Source: Acidimicrobiaceae bacterium (GTDB lineage Bacteria > Actinomycetota > Acidimicrobiia > Acidimicrobiales > Ilumatobacteraceae). From it: a stretch of 35,812 bases of DNA. How positions within the stretch are numbered: position 1 is the stretch's first letter; each line of letters begins with the position of its first letter. The stretch is taken from positions 16,616 through 52,427 of the forward strand of contig JAAXJF010000031.1 in assembly GCA_012269985.1 (NCBI GenBank). The letters run 5' to 3'. The notes under the pieces are model-generated. The model was not told where the DNA came from and did not search any database. It worked only from the letters and a program-made list of their open reading frames with translations. Shown in pieces: positions 8,358-16,643 of this stretch. Both the position numbers and the translations under genes were made by a program.

Positions 8358-9287
8358 ATGGCTCTCATCAGCATGCGTCAGATGATTGAGGCAGGTGCGC
8401 ACTTCGGCCACCAGACCCGACGCTGGAACCCAAAAATGCGTCGCTTCATCTTCGGTGAGCGCAACGGAATTTACATCATTGATCTCGACCAAACGTTGAA
8501 TCGCGTCGAGACGGCCTACAACTTCCTTCGTGACCTCGTGGCCGACGGCGGCAACGTGCTCTTCGTCGGAACGAAGAAGCAGGCCCAAGACCCCGTTCGC
8601 GAGGCTGCGGATCGTTGCGGAATGCCGTATGTCAACGAGCGTTGGCTCGGCGGAATGCTGACGAACTTTGGCACCATTTCCCTGCGCGTCAACAAGATGC
8701 TCGAACTTGAGCGCCAGAAAGAAATCGGCGAGTTCGATCTCATGATTAAGAAAGAAGCGTTGCTTCTCGACCGCGAACTCACCAAGTTGCAGCGCAACCT
8801 CGGTGGTCTCCGTTCGATGAAGAAGGCACCGGAAGCGATTTTTGTTCTCGACACGATGAAAGAGCACATCGCGGTCACCGAGGCAAACAAACTCGGAATT
8901 CCTGTTGTTGCAGTTGTCGACACCAACGTTGACCCAGATTCCATTCAGTTCCCGCTTCCTGGAAACGACGATGCGATTCGTGCCAACGCATTGTTCGCGA
9001 ACGTGATCGCAGAAGCCGTTCTCGAAGGTCAATACATAGCATCACGCCGCCCGCAGGCAGCTCCTGCCACACCAGAGCCGAAAGAGCGCACCCCTGAAGA
9101 AGAGGCAGCGTTTGCTCAGGCACAGGCTGAGGCTCGTGCCGCCGCCGCTCGCGGCCAGGCTGAGCGAGAGGCTCGGATGGAGGACAAGAAGGCCGCTGAT
9201 GATGCCGCGGCCGATTCAGCGGAAGCACCTGCCGACGAACCAGCTGCCGAAGAGACCGCGGAAGCTGATACTTCGGCTGAATCCTGA
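8358..9287 (+). CDS. rpsB: 30S ribosomal protein S2
   Basis: S2 is a small-subunit protein that joins late and is needed for S1 docking and initiation. The sequence is unmistakable: [24 protein letters not shown] at the N-terminus, [32 protein letters not shown] (near 91-102), [31 protein letters not shown] and [13 protein letters not shown]. The start is preceded by AGGAG at 8347-8351. At 309 residues it exceeds the usual 240-260 because of a tail of roughly 80 residues, rich in Ala and Glu, which begins near residue 235 and is probably disordered. Long acidic tails on S2 occur in other actinobacteria. tsf follows after 24 nt, the standard pair. Confidence 0.98.
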   Translation: MALISMRQMIEAGAHFGHQTRRWNPKMRRFIFGERNGIYIIDLDQTLNRVETAYNFLRDLVADGGNVLFVGTKKQAQDPVREAADRCGMPYVNERWLGGMLTNFGTISLRVNKMLELERQKEIGEFDLMIKKEALLLDRELTKLQRNLGGLRSMKKAPEAIFVLDTMKEHIAVTEANKLGIPVVAVVDTNVDPDSIQFPLPGNDDAIRANALFANVIAEAVLEGQYIASRRPQAAPATPEPKERTPEEEAAFAQAQAEARAAAARGQAEREARMEDKKAADDAAADSAEAPADEPAAEETAEADTSAES

Positions 9288-9311
9288 AACGATCTGAAGA
9301 GAGGCTGACAG

Positions 9312-10100
9312 ATGTCATTTACCGCACAAGACGTGAAGGCGCTGCGCGAATCAACCGGCGCCGGCATGATGGACTGCAAGAAGGCACTCGAAGAATCATC
9401 GGGTGATATTGAGGCTGCCAAGCAGTACCTGCGAGAGAAGGGGTTGGCGGCAAGCGCAAAGCGCGACGACCGAGAAAACAACCAAGGTCTGGTTGCCCTC
9501 GGTATTGAGGGCTCGACCGCTGCGATGGTCCAGTTGAAGTGCGAGACCGACTTCGTCGCCGGTAGCGAGCACTTCCTCAACGAGGCCGCTGAATTGCTGA
9601 AGTCGGTGCTGGCAGGAGGAGCCGATGCAGTTGCAAGCCGTGAAACTCAAATTGAGGAGCTTCGTATTCTCCTCAAAGAAAAGATCGAACTTGGCAACGT
9701 TGTGCACATGGTTGCTGCTGACGGCAACACCATTGGACACTACGAGCACATTCAGGGTGGCCGAGGGGTCAACGGTGTTCTCGTTGAGATGGCAGGCGCG
9801 AGTGACGAACTTGCCCATGACATCGCTGTCCACATTGCGTTCGCACGCCCGCAGTACCTCAACCGGGAAGATGTTCCTGCCGATGTGGTCGCGACCGAGC
9901 GCTCAACGCTCGAAACAATCACACGCAACGAGGGTAAGCCAGAGCAAGCGATCGAAAAGATCGTTGAAGGCCGCATTGGCGGGTTTTTCAAAGATGTGTG
10001 CCTCCTCGAGCAACCATTTGCCAAAGACGACAAGCAGTCGATTCAGCAGGTGATTGGGTCGGCCGAGATCGTCCGGTTCGCTCAGGTTGAGGTCGGCTGA
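9312..10100 (+). CDS. tsf: translation elongation factor Ts
   Basis: EF-Ts is the guanine nucleotide exchange factor that regenerates EF-Tu-GTP. The 262-residue protein has the N-terminal UBA-like helix set (VKALRESTGAGMMDCKKALEES, residues 8-29), the CETDFVAGSEHF motif that contacts EF-Tu, and the paired core subdomains ending with GFFKDVCLLEQPFAKDDKQSI. The size is normal for actinobacteria. GAGAGG lies about 9 nt upstream of the ATG. It forms the rpsB-tsf operon, with pyrH beginning 12 nt after the stop. Confidence 0.98.
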   Translation: MSFTAQDVKALRESTGAGMMDCKKALEESSGDIEAAKQYLREKGLAASAKRDDRENNQGLVALGIEGSTAAMVQLKCETDFVAGSEHFLNEAAELLKSVLAGGADAVASRETQIEELRILLKEKIELGNVVHMVAADGNTIGHYEHIQGGRGVNGVLVEMAGASDELAHDIAVHIAFARPQYLNREDVPADVVATERSTLETITRNEGKPEQAIEKIVEGRIGGFFKDVCLLEQPFAKDDKQSIQQVIGSAEIVRFAQVEVG

Positions 10101-10112
10101 GATAATTCTTAA

Positions 10113-10856
10113 ATGAGCGACGATTCGACGACCACCCCACGATGGCGACGGATCGTCTTTAAGCCTTCAGGTGAGGCACTGGCTGGACCATCGGGTCGCG
10201 GACTTGACGGCCCGACCCTCGATGCGACTGCCCGAGAGATTATTGACCTTCGGCAGAACCTTGGTGTTGATGTCGCAGTCGTCGTTGGTGGCGGAAATTT
10301 CTGGCGCGGCCGCACCGGCGCAATGGAAGGCATGGACGCCACTCAGAGCGATCACATCGGCATGCTGGGCACAGTGATGAACGCGCTGGCCCTTCAGGAC
10401 GCGCTTGAGCGCCAAGGGCAACCAACTCGTGTGCAGTCTGCGATCGAGATGCCGAGAATCGCTGAGGCTTACATTCGTCGTCGAGCGGTTCGCCACCTCG
10501 AGAAGGGGCGTGTCGTTATCTTTGCCGCCGGTACCGGAAACCCGTTTTTCACCACCGATACCGCCGCAGCACTGCGGGCAGCAGAAATCGAAGCTGATGC
10601 CCTGTTGAAGGGAACACATTCGGGTGTTGACGGCGTGTACGACGCTGATCCCCGTGTTGATGAGTCAGCGGTGAAGTACGACGAGGTTGGCTACATGGAG
10701 GTCATGACAAAGAACCTCAAAGTCATGGACGCCACGGCTATTGCGTTCTGCCGTGATAACTCGATTCCGATTGTCGTGTTTGATATGACGGCTCCCGGAG
10801 CGCTTCGGTCGATCTTGTGCGGCGACTCGGTTGGCACCATGGTGCACGACGTCTAA
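10113..10856 (+). CDS. pyrH: UMP kinase
   Basis: PyrH phosphorylates UMP to UDP with ATP in pyrimidine nucleotide synthesis; it is the bacterial hexameric, amino-acid-kinase-fold type. Visible motifs are [17 protein letters not shown] (phosphate loop region; bacterial members usually have KLSGEAL), [54 protein letters not shown] and [21 protein letters not shown]. The length of 247 is typical. There is no ribosome binding site. GATAAT (10101-10106) lies 6 nt before the ATG, so an internal leaderless promoter is possible, in addition to read-through from tsf. Confidence 0.97.
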   Translation: MSDDSTTTPRWRRIVFKPSGEALAGPSGRGLDGPTLDATAREIIDLRQNLGVDVAVVVGGGNFWRGRTGAMEGMDATQSDHIGMLGTVMNALALQDALERQGQPTRVQSAIEMPRIAEAYIRRRAVRHLEKGRVVIFAAGTGNPFFTTDTAAALRAAEIEADALLKGTHSGVDGVYDADPRVDESAVKYDEVGYMEVMTKNLKVMDATAIAFCRDNSIPIVVFDMTAPGALRSILCGDSVGTMVHDV

Positions 10857-10911
10857 TCCGAACGCCGTCCTAACATTTTCACGTTGCCCCCAACGGGCTG
10901 CAGCGGGTGGG

Positions 10912-10917
10912 TACGCT
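10912..10917 (+). promoter_or_regulatory. -10 element of leaderless frr
   Basis: TACGCT followed by 6 nt and the GTG at 10924. A 5-bp hairpin, CGTTG-CCCC-CAACG (10882-10895), lies just upstream at the -35 position and could be a weak terminator or operator. Confidence 0.5.
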
Positions 10918-10923
10918 AGAAGG

Positions 10924-11481
10924 GTGATCGACGAGACCATTCTCGAAGCCATCGACAAGATGGAAAAAGCCGTGCTCCACGTGCAATCGCAGTTCGCTAC
11001 GGTGCGCACCGGCCGAGCCGCTCCTGCGCTCGTCGAGCAGTTGCAAGTCGAGTACTACGGAGCACACGTTCCGTTGCAGCAGTTGGCATCGATTCAAGTT
11101 CCTGAGGCACGCCAACTGCTGATCAAGCCGCACGACCGGGCGTCTCTCCCCGCAGTCGAGAAATCGATTAGGGAAAGCGATCTGGGAGTCGCACCGAACA
11201 ACGATGGTGTCGTCATTCGCCTCAATTTTCCAGCGCTCACCGAAGAACGCCGGCGCGACTATGTGAAAGTGGCGAAAAATATGGCTGAAGACGGCCGAAT
11301 CGCCGTTCGAAATATCCGACGTGATGCACGGAAGTCGCTCGAGGCAGCCGAGAAAGACGGCGATATTTCTGCTGATGATCTTGATCGTGCAGAAAAAGAA
11401 CTTGATAAGTACACCCACGAGCACGTGGAGCGAATCGACCAAGGACTCGGCCGTAAAGAAGCTGAGCTCCTCGAGGTCTAG
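10924..11481 (+). CDS. frr: ribosome recycling factor
   Basis: RRF, with EF-G, splits post-termination ribosomes. The GTG at 10924 gives exactly 185 residues, the standard RRF length, and the canonical N-terminus (V/M)IDETILEAIDKMEKAV. An in-frame ATG at 10831 would overlap the end of pyrH and add 31 residues without family resemblance, so I reject it. Motifs include QFATVRTGRAAPALVEQLQVEYYG, IRLNFPALTEERRRDYVKVAKNMAEDGRIAVRNIRRDA (the domain hinge and basic helix) and the closing coiled helix. cdsA starts 14 nt downstream. Confidence 0.96.
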   Translation: MIDETILEAIDKMEKAVLHVQSQFATVRTGRAAPALVEQLQVEYYGAHVPLQQLASIQVPEARQLLIKPHDRASLPAVEKSIRESDLGVAPNNDGVVIRLNFPALTEERRRDYVKVAKNMAEDGRIAVRNIRRDARKSLEAAEKDGDISADDLDRAEKELDKYTHEHVERIDQGLGRKEAELLEV

Positions 11482-11495
11482 AGAGGTGATGAACA

Positions 11496-12911
11496 ATGAG
11501 TGATGACATGTGGGGCGATTCAGGCTCGTTGTTTGATGGCCCTGATCGTCGTAAGTCAGACGACGAGTCGACATCAGAAGACCGGCAGGCCACGCCAACT
11601 TTTTCATTCGACGACGAGTCGGGGCCTCTACCGCATTGGACTGAGGCGCCGTCGGGAGGGATCTCTCGTGCCGATGAGTCGGCCGAAGATACCGAAGAGC
11701 GTGCACCCGTTCGCTCATTTGACGATGACGATCTCGGAATTCTTGACGATGATGTGCCAACCGGTCGGTCAGAAGACGATCTGTGGGCGACGTTTACCGC
11801 TGAGCAGCCCGTATGGCAGTCGGGCGACAGCCCTGAGCCGACGCGTGAATCGCCGGCGGTTGGCACATTCGACGAGCCGGCAGACTCGGCGGGTTCCTCC
11901 ACAGGTCAGCAGAGCCGGATCGTGATCGGAACCGACCCATCCGGGATTGATCGCCCGATGCCAGAGTCACAGGCCGCGGTTCGAGAAGATTCGGGCGGTA
12001 CTCGTCGACGTGCTGCTGGAAAGTCGAAAGCCTCCGCCCCTCGACCAGGTGCTCCGGCGTCGAGTGGTCGCGATTTGCCGGTCGCAACGGCCGTTGGCAT
12101 TCTGCTCGTTGCAATTTTCGTCGGGACGCTGGTCTATCGCCCGTGGGCAGCTCTCGTACTCGTTGCCGTCGTGTTAGGACTTGCCGCTGTCGAGTTCTAC
12201 GACAAGGTGACCGAGAGGGGCTACCGGCCGGCGGTCGTTCCTGGAATTGTCGCATGTGTGATCGCGCCGATTGCTGCGTATTGGCAAGGTGACGGTGCCC
12301 TCCCACTCGTCATTATCTTCGCATTCATCGCCTCTGCAGGCACCTATATCGGGGCACGGTCAGTCGACATCGGTCCGCTTCCAAATGTGTCGATCACGAC
12401 GTTGCCCATCGTGTGGGTCGGGCTTGCTGGTGCATACGCCGGATTGATTCTTCGTTTCTCAACCACGGGGGAGGTGCTGCGGGCTGATAACGGTACCGAC
12501 ACCCTTTTCATGCTCGCCCTCGCAGTGGTTGCGAATGATGTTGGTGCACTGTTCGTTGGTGCAGCAGCCGGCCGCACACCTCTGCGCTCATGGATTTCTC
12601 CCGGGAAGACCGTCGAAGGCTTTATCGGTGGGGCGTTGCTCACAATCGTGGTGCTCATCGTGGTCGGTATCGGGGGATGGAATACCACGTGGGACAGCAC
12701 AGGTGATCTGCTGTTGCTCGCGATTGTGGTCTCGATTTTTGCCCCGATGGGAGATCTCGTCGAGTCGATGTTTAAGCGGAATCTCGGCGTGAAAGATTTC
12801 GGATCATTGGTGAAGGGGCACGGTGGGGTACTTGACCGCTTTGATGGCTTCTTGCTGACGCTGCCGATCGTCTACTACTTGACGCTCATTCTTGAGCCGT
12901 GGGCTGGCTGA
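11496..12911 (+). CDS. cdsA: phosphatidate cytidylyltransferase with long acidic N-terminal extension
   Basis: CdsA makes CDP-diacylglycerol from phosphatidate and CTP for phospholipid synthesis. The first about 190 residues are acidic, Ser/Asp/Glu-rich and without predicted structure (for example SFDDDDLGILDDD), and end in a basic stretch (TRRRAAGKSKASAPRPG). From about residue 197 several hydrophobic transmembrane segments follow. The family signature is complete near the C-terminus: ESMFKRNLGVKDFGSLVKG followed by HGGVLDRFD, with the conserved Asp and His. SPGKTVEGFIGG is also a conserved CdsA motif. Ordinary CdsA is about 270-300 residues, so the extension is unusual; it would be cytoplasmic. 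The start has a strong AGAGGTGAT ribosome binding site. Confidence 0.94.
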   Translation: MSDDMWGDSGSLFDGPDRRKSDDESTSEDRQATPTFSFDDESGPLPHWTEAPSGGISRADESAEDTEERAPVRSFDDDDLGILDDDVPTGRSEDDLWATFTAEQPVWQSGDSPEPTRESPAVGTFDEPADSAGSSTGQQSRIVIGTDPSGIDRPMPESQAAVREDSGGTRRRAAGKSKASAPRPGAPASSGRDLPVATAVGILLVAIFVGTLVYRPWAALVLVAVVLGLAAVEFYDKVTERGYRPAVVPGIVACVIAPIAAYWQGDGALPLVIIFAFIASAGTYIGARSVDIGPLPNVSITTLPIVWVGLAGAYAGLILRFSTTGEVLRADNGTDTLFMLALAVVANDVGALFVGAAAGRTPLRSWISPGKTVEGFIGGALLTIVVLIVVGIGGWNTTWDSTGDLLLLAIVVSIFAPMGDLVESMFKRNLGVKDFGSLVKGHGGVLDRFDGFLLTLPIVYYLTLILEPWAG

Positions 12912-12926
12912 TAGCCAATCACCAAG

Positions 12927-14087
12927 ATGGCTCCTATTCGGGTCGCAGTTGCGGGTTCTACCGGTTCGATTGGCGGCCAAACCCTCGAGATCATTTCGGC
13001 TGACCCCGATGCATTTGATGTCGTCGGTCTTTCGACTGGACGCTCAGCTGCAGTCATTATCGAGCAGGCCAAGACCTTTCGGCCAGCGATTGTCGCAGTA
13101 GCTGACCCCACAGCGCGAAACGAAGTGAGCGAAGCACTATCGGGGCTGAGCGAGATCGAGGTCGTGGCAGATGCGACAGAGATGTGCGACATTGCTGATG
13201 TCGTAATCAACGGGGTCGTGGGTTTTGCCGGTCTTCCTGTCACCATGGCAACACTGTCGAACGGACGTCGACTTGGACTTGCCAACAAAGAAAGTCTGAT
13301 TGCCGCGGGGCCCGTAGTGCAGCCGTTGCGTGAGGTTGACGGTGCAGAACTCGTGCCGGTCGACTCTGAACACTGTGCGTTACACCAATGCCTTCGCTCA
13401 TCGATCGACACTAACCGAGAGGTCTCTCGGTTAGTACTGACGGCAAGCGGCGGCCCGTTTCGGGGCCGTTTGGCAGCAGAGCTCGCGAATGTGACGGTCG
13501 ACGAGGCGCTACGCCATCCGACGTGGTCGATGGGGCCAAAGATCACGATCGATTCATCAACATTGATGAATAAGGGCCTCGAGGTCATTGAAGCGCACGA
13601 ACTGTTCGGTACCCCATTCGATGAGATTGACGTGGTCGTTCACCCGCAGTCGGTGGTGCACTCGATGGTTGAATTCATCGATGGTTCGACGATCGCTCAA
13701 CTGTCGATGCCCGACATGCGGCTCCCAATTGGGTACGCACTCGGGTGGCCTCACCGCCTTGGGACACCGTTCGGAACGATCGATTGGACACAACTTTCGC
13801 AGTTGAATTTCGAGCCACCAGATCGGAGTACATTCAAATGTCTCGATCTTGCCTATGCCGCAGGGCGCGCAGGCGGCACTGCACCTGCAGTGATTTCAGC
13901 AGCCAACGAAATTGCCGTCGATGCGTTTATCGATGGCGAAATCACATGGGCTCAGATCCACGATGTCTCCGCAGCGGTGCTCGACGCAACAGAGCTTTCA
14001 CAGCCATCAACGGTGGACGAAGTTATTGATGCCGATCGTCGCGCTCGTGAGGACGCAAGGCGTGTGATCAGTGGCATGCTTGCGTAA
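12927..14087 (+). CDS. dxr: 1-deoxy-D-xylulose 5-phosphate reductoisomerase
   Basis: DXR converts DXP to MEP with NADPH, the committed step of the MEP isoprenoid pathway. The 386-residue protein has the NADPH loop VAVAGSTGSIGGQTLE (5-20), LANKESLIAAG, the metal-binding VPVDSEHCALHQCL, LTASGGPFRG, HPTWSMGPKITIDSSTLMNKGLEVIEAHELF (active-site loop) and the C-terminal helical domain with PAVISAANEIAVDAFI. All expected catalytic elements are intact. The gene starts 15 nt after cdsA with no clear ribosome binding site. dxr, a site-2 protease and ispG in a row is the known actinobacterial arrangement. A 12-bp perfect palindrome lies within the coding region. Confidence 0.97.
   Translation: MAPIRVAVAGSTGSIGGQTLEIISADPDAFDVVGLSTGRSAAVIIEQAKTFRPAIVAVADPTARNEVSEALSGLSEIEVVADATEMCDIADVVINGVVGFAGLPVTMATLSNGRRLGLANKESLIAAGPVVQPLREVDGAELVPVDSEHCALHQCLRSSIDTNREVSRLVLTASGGPFRGRLAAELANVTVDEALRHPTWSMGPKITIDSSTLMNKGLEVIEAHELFGTPFDEIDVVVHPQSVVHSMVEFIDGSTIAQLSMPDMRLPIGYALGWPHRLGTPFGTIDWTQLSQLNFEPPDRSTFKCLDLAYAAGRAGGTAPAVISAANEIAVDAFIDGEITWAQIHDVSAAVLDATELSQPSTVDEVIDADRRAREDARRVISGMLA
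13410..13435. repeat. perfect 12-bp inverted repeat inside dxr
   Basis: ACTAACCGAGAG and CTCTCGGTTAGT flank a 2-nt centre (GT). In RNA this would be a long stable hairpin within the coding region, encoding TNREVSRLV just before the conserved LTASGGP motif. I saw no second copy in the window. Confidence 0.7.
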
Positions 14088-14095
14088 GAGCAATC

Positions 14096-15391
14096 ATGTC
14101 TGAGCACTTGAAACCAGAGTCAACGCCCCCTGCTGCGTGGCCCGCACCGACTGCACCTTCGCGTTTCGTATCAGAGGTAGTTGCTGGTGGGGCGGTTGGT
14201 GAGCGACCGCCCGATGAGAAGGGCTCGGGCATCATCGGCCTCGTCGTACTCATTGGGATTTTTGTTGCCCTTGCGGTCGCAAACATTTGGTGGTTCGTGT
14301 TCGCAGTTGGGCTGTTGCTCTCCATCGTGCTCCACGAGGTCGGTCATTACTCAACGGCGCGTTGGAGCGGAATGAAAGTGACCCAGTTCTTTGTGGGCTT
14401 CGGACCACGCGTGTGGAGCATGCATCATCGGTCGACCGAGTTCGGTGTTCGGGCGTTGCCACTCGGGGCTTTTGTTCGCATCGTCGGCATGAACATGATG
14501 GACGACGTCGACAATGCTGACGAAGAACAGACTTACCGGTCGAAGTCGTATCCAAAGCGAATGCTCGTCATTACTGCGGGCTCGCTCATGCACTTTTTGT
14601 TGGCACTGGTGCTGCTTTCAGCGGTCTTCACGACCCGGGGTGAGGCGGTGGTGTTGCCGGGCGCGGAAGTGATGTCAGTCGGCGAAGAGATGCCAGCGAC
14701 AGGCGTCGTACTGCCCGGCGATGTGATTTTGAGCGTCGACGGTCGTGAGGTGGTCGACAGTGCTCTCGGTGACGTGGTGAGGTCATTTGAACCAGGATCT
14801 GCAGTTGACATTGCAATCGAGCGTGCAGGCGTCGAAATGGTGGTTAAGGCCACACTCGGCTCGAACGCACTCGTTGGCGGAGATGGCTCATCAGCGTTTT
14901 TGGGTGTTTCGACGGTGATGCCGGTAGCGCTCGAGCAACGTGCATGGTGGTCAGCACCGTGGCATTCGGTCACCGCCATGGTCGATCAGATGTGGATGTC
15001 GGTGAAGGGTGTCGTCACCGTGTTAAATCCGGCGAACGTCATAGCCCACCTGTCGGGTGATAATGCCGATCCGATGACGAGACCGACGACGCTGGTTGGC
15101 ATCACTGCGGTGAGTGATGACGTTGGGCAGTCGGGAGGCTTCGCAGGCATTATCGAATTGTTGGCGTTCTTGAATGTCTTCGTCGGAGTGTTCAACCTGT
15201 TCCCCCTCCTGCCACTCGACGGTGGTCATGCTGCGATTGCGACGTACGAGCGTGCTCGAGAAGGCCGAACGCGCTCGAGATATCACGCCGATGTCGCCCG
15301 GCTTGTTCCTTTGACAATGGCGGTGGTAGCGATGCTTGCATTCATGTTTATGTCCGGTCTGTACCTCGACATCGTCAACCCGATTCGGTGA
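14096..15391 (+). CDS. rip1: site-2 intramembrane metalloprotease (RseP/Rip1 family)
   Basis: This 431-residue M50 protease cleaves transmembrane substrates, classically anti-sigma factors, within the membrane. A 40-residue polar N-terminus precedes the first membrane segments (GIIGLVVLIGIFVALAVANIWWF). The zinc motif is HEVGH (80-84) in a hydrophobic helix, and the second zinc-ligand motif is NLFPLLPLDGGHA near residue 370. Between them is a PDZ domain (MPATGVVLPGDVILSVDGREV). The family identity is clear; the Rip1 label rests on context (dxr-rip1-gcpE order as in mycobacteria). The start at 14096 lies 8 nt after the dxr stop. Substrates cannot be told from this window. Confidence 0.92.
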   Translation: MSEHLKPESTPPAAWPAPTAPSRFVSEVVAGGAVGERPPDEKGSGIIGLVVLIGIFVALAVANIWWFVFAVGLLLSIVLHEVGHYSTARWSGMKVTQFFVGFGPRVWSMHHRSTEFGVRALPLGAFVRIVGMNMMDDVDNADEEQTYRSKSYPKRMLVITAGSLMHFLLALVLLSAVFTTRGEAVVLPGAEVMSVGEEMPATGVVLPGDVILSVDGREVVDSALGDVVRSFEPGSAVDIAIERAGVEMVVKATLGSNALVGGDGSSAFLGVSTVMPVALEQRAWWSAPWHSVTAMVDQMWMSVKGVVTVLNPANVIAHLSGDNADPMTRPTTLVGITAVSDDVGQSGGFAGIIELLAFLNVFVGVFNLFPLLPLDGGHAAIATYERAREGRTRSRYHADVARLVPLTMAVVAMLAFMFMSGLYLDIVNPIR

Positions 15392-15401
15392 GGAGAACCT
15401 G

Positions 15402-16163
15402 ATGGAAGTCAAAGGATGGTCAGGGGAACGTCGCCCATCTCGGATGATCAACGTTGGCGGCGTCCCAGTTGGCGGTGACTCACCGATCACGGTGCAGTCG
15501 ATGACGGTGACAAAAACCGCTGACGTTGAAGGAACACTGCAACAGATCTATGCGCTCGCCGCAGCCGGATGCGACATCATTCGGTGTACCTGCAACGAAC
15601 CGGAGGCCGCGGTCGGCCTCGCTCAGATCGTTCCTCGTTCACCGATTCCGGTGATTGCCGACATCCACCACCAATACAAGATGGCACTTGCTGCGTTAGA
15701 TGCAGGAGTGCACGGGCTGCGACTCAACCCGGGAAACATTCGCCGACCAGAACACATCAAGGCAGTTGCGAGTGAATGTCGAGATCGGGGCGTGCCGATT
15801 CGCATCGGCGTTAATGCAGGATCACTCGACCCTGACCTTTATGAGAAGCACGGAGGAGCAACGCCTGAGGCCATGGTCGAGTCTGCGCAGAGAGAACTCG
15901 AGTATTTCGCGGAGGTCGATTTTGATCTCGTGAAGATCTCGGTCAAGGCATCGAGTGTCCCGTTGATGGTCGAGGCCTACCGGCAACTCGCAGAGGTGAC
16001 CGACCATCCGTTGCATCTCGGAGTAACTGAAGCAGGCCCGCCGCCCGCAGGGCTGGTGAAAGCCACCGCGGGGATTTCGACGCTTCTCATGGAGGGCATT
16101 GGTGACACCATTCGGTATTCACTGACGGCCGACCCGGTCGAGGAGGCTCGTGCAGGCCGCTAA
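15402..16163 (+). CDS. ispG: IspG, N-terminal TIM-barrel part ending at a premature TAA
   Basis: IspG (GcpE) reduces MEcPP to HMBPP with a [4Fe-4S] cluster in the MEP pathway. From the ATG at 15402 (GAGGAG upstream) the frame encodes the substrate-binding TIM barrel: GGDSPITVQSMTVTKTADVEGT, VIADIHHQYKMALAALDAGVHGLRLNPGNI, GVNAGSLD, HLGVTEAGPP and GIGDTIRYSLTADPVEEARAGR. A TAA at 16161-16163 then ends translation after 253 residues, where relatives continue with LLxALGLR. The sequence does continue in exactly the same frame with LLEALGLRERKNVDL, so this is one gene interrupted by a base substitution and not a frameshift. Without the cluster domain the product cannot be active. See the 3' part and the findings for error-versus-pseudogene alternatives. 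Confidence 0.9.
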   Translation: MEVKGWSGERRPSRMINVGGVPVGGDSPITVQSMTVTKTADVEGTLQQIYALAAAGCDIIRCTCNEPEAAVGLAQIVPRSPIPVIADIHHQYKMALAALDAGVHGLRLNPGNIRRPEHIKAVASECRDRGVPIRIGVNAGSLDPDLYEKHGGATPEAMVESAQRELEYFAEVDFDLVKISVKASSVPLMVEAYRQLAEVTDHPLHLGVTEAGPPPAGLVKATAGISTLLMEGIGDTIRYSLTADPVEEARAGR

Positions 16164-16643
16164 CTACTTGAGGCGCTCGGGCTTCGCGAGCGAAAGAATG
16201 TTGATCTCATTGCATTTCAATCATGTTTTCTATCATAAGTTGATGTCATCGAAGTTGCCCAAAAAGCGATTGAGTCATTTGGTGAAGGTCAACTTCCTTT
16301 GCAGGTAGCGGTGATGGGATGTGTCGTGAACGGACCAGGCGAAGCACGAGAGGCCGACCTTGGAATCGCTGCAGGAAACAAGCGAGGCCATCTGTTTATT
16401 AAAGGTCGTAACGTAGCCGTCGTACCTGAAGATGAAATGGTTGGAGCGCTTGTCGAAGGGGCCGAATGCATTCACGTACACGGCACCGAAGCGGCAATCG
16501 CTCGCGCTGATACGGCTCGTGCGGAACGTGAGGCCGAGAAAGACCGGTCGATGTTGCTCGCAGAACAGGGCGATGATGCGAACAATGCGAGCGAACGCAT
16601 CGTTGAGATCGGTCGCCGCCTCTCAGGCGACAGCGCGTCGTAA
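16164..16643 (+). pseudogene. ispG: IspG, C-terminal iron-sulfur domain in the same frame, damaged
   Basis: This continues the ispG frame without any indel. It reads LLEALGLRERKNVDLIA, then FQSCFLS and a second TAA (16236-16238), then VDVIEVAQKAIESFGEG and the intact QVAVMGCVVNGPGEAREADLGIAAGNKRGHLFIKGRNVAVVPED. The family normally has CPSCGRA at the FQSCFLS position, so the first cluster cysteine is replaced by Phe. The second cysteine (SC) and the third (MGCVVNG) remain, as does the NGPGEA motif. A charged C-terminal tail of about 60 residues follows. Damage is confined to a few codons, while both flanks match the family closely, which is unlike ordinary pseudogene decay. Its TAA stop overlaps the TAATTA that also ends the convergent lyase gene. 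Confidence 0.85.

Noticed and set aside
8271-9032. 253-aa open frame antisense to rpsB.
   Set aside because: It mirrors the strongly conserved rpsB codons and has no family resemblance or independent start signal; it is a shadow.
10879-11760. 293-aa antisense frame over frr and cdsA.
   Set aside because: Overlaps two well-supported genes and has a shadow-like composition.
16161-16238. Reassigned or read-through TAA codons.
   Set aside because: TAA is a normal terminator of other intact genes here (pyrH, dxr, metY, the first PLP enzyme). The motif damage beside the second TAA is not explained by recoding. A CTA following the first TAA resembles a known read-through context in other systems, but that is not evidence in bacteria.
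15402-16643. Frameshift in ispG.
   Set aside because: The downstream fragment is in exactly the same frame (all codon positions are multiples of 3), so the interruption is by substitutions, not by an indel.
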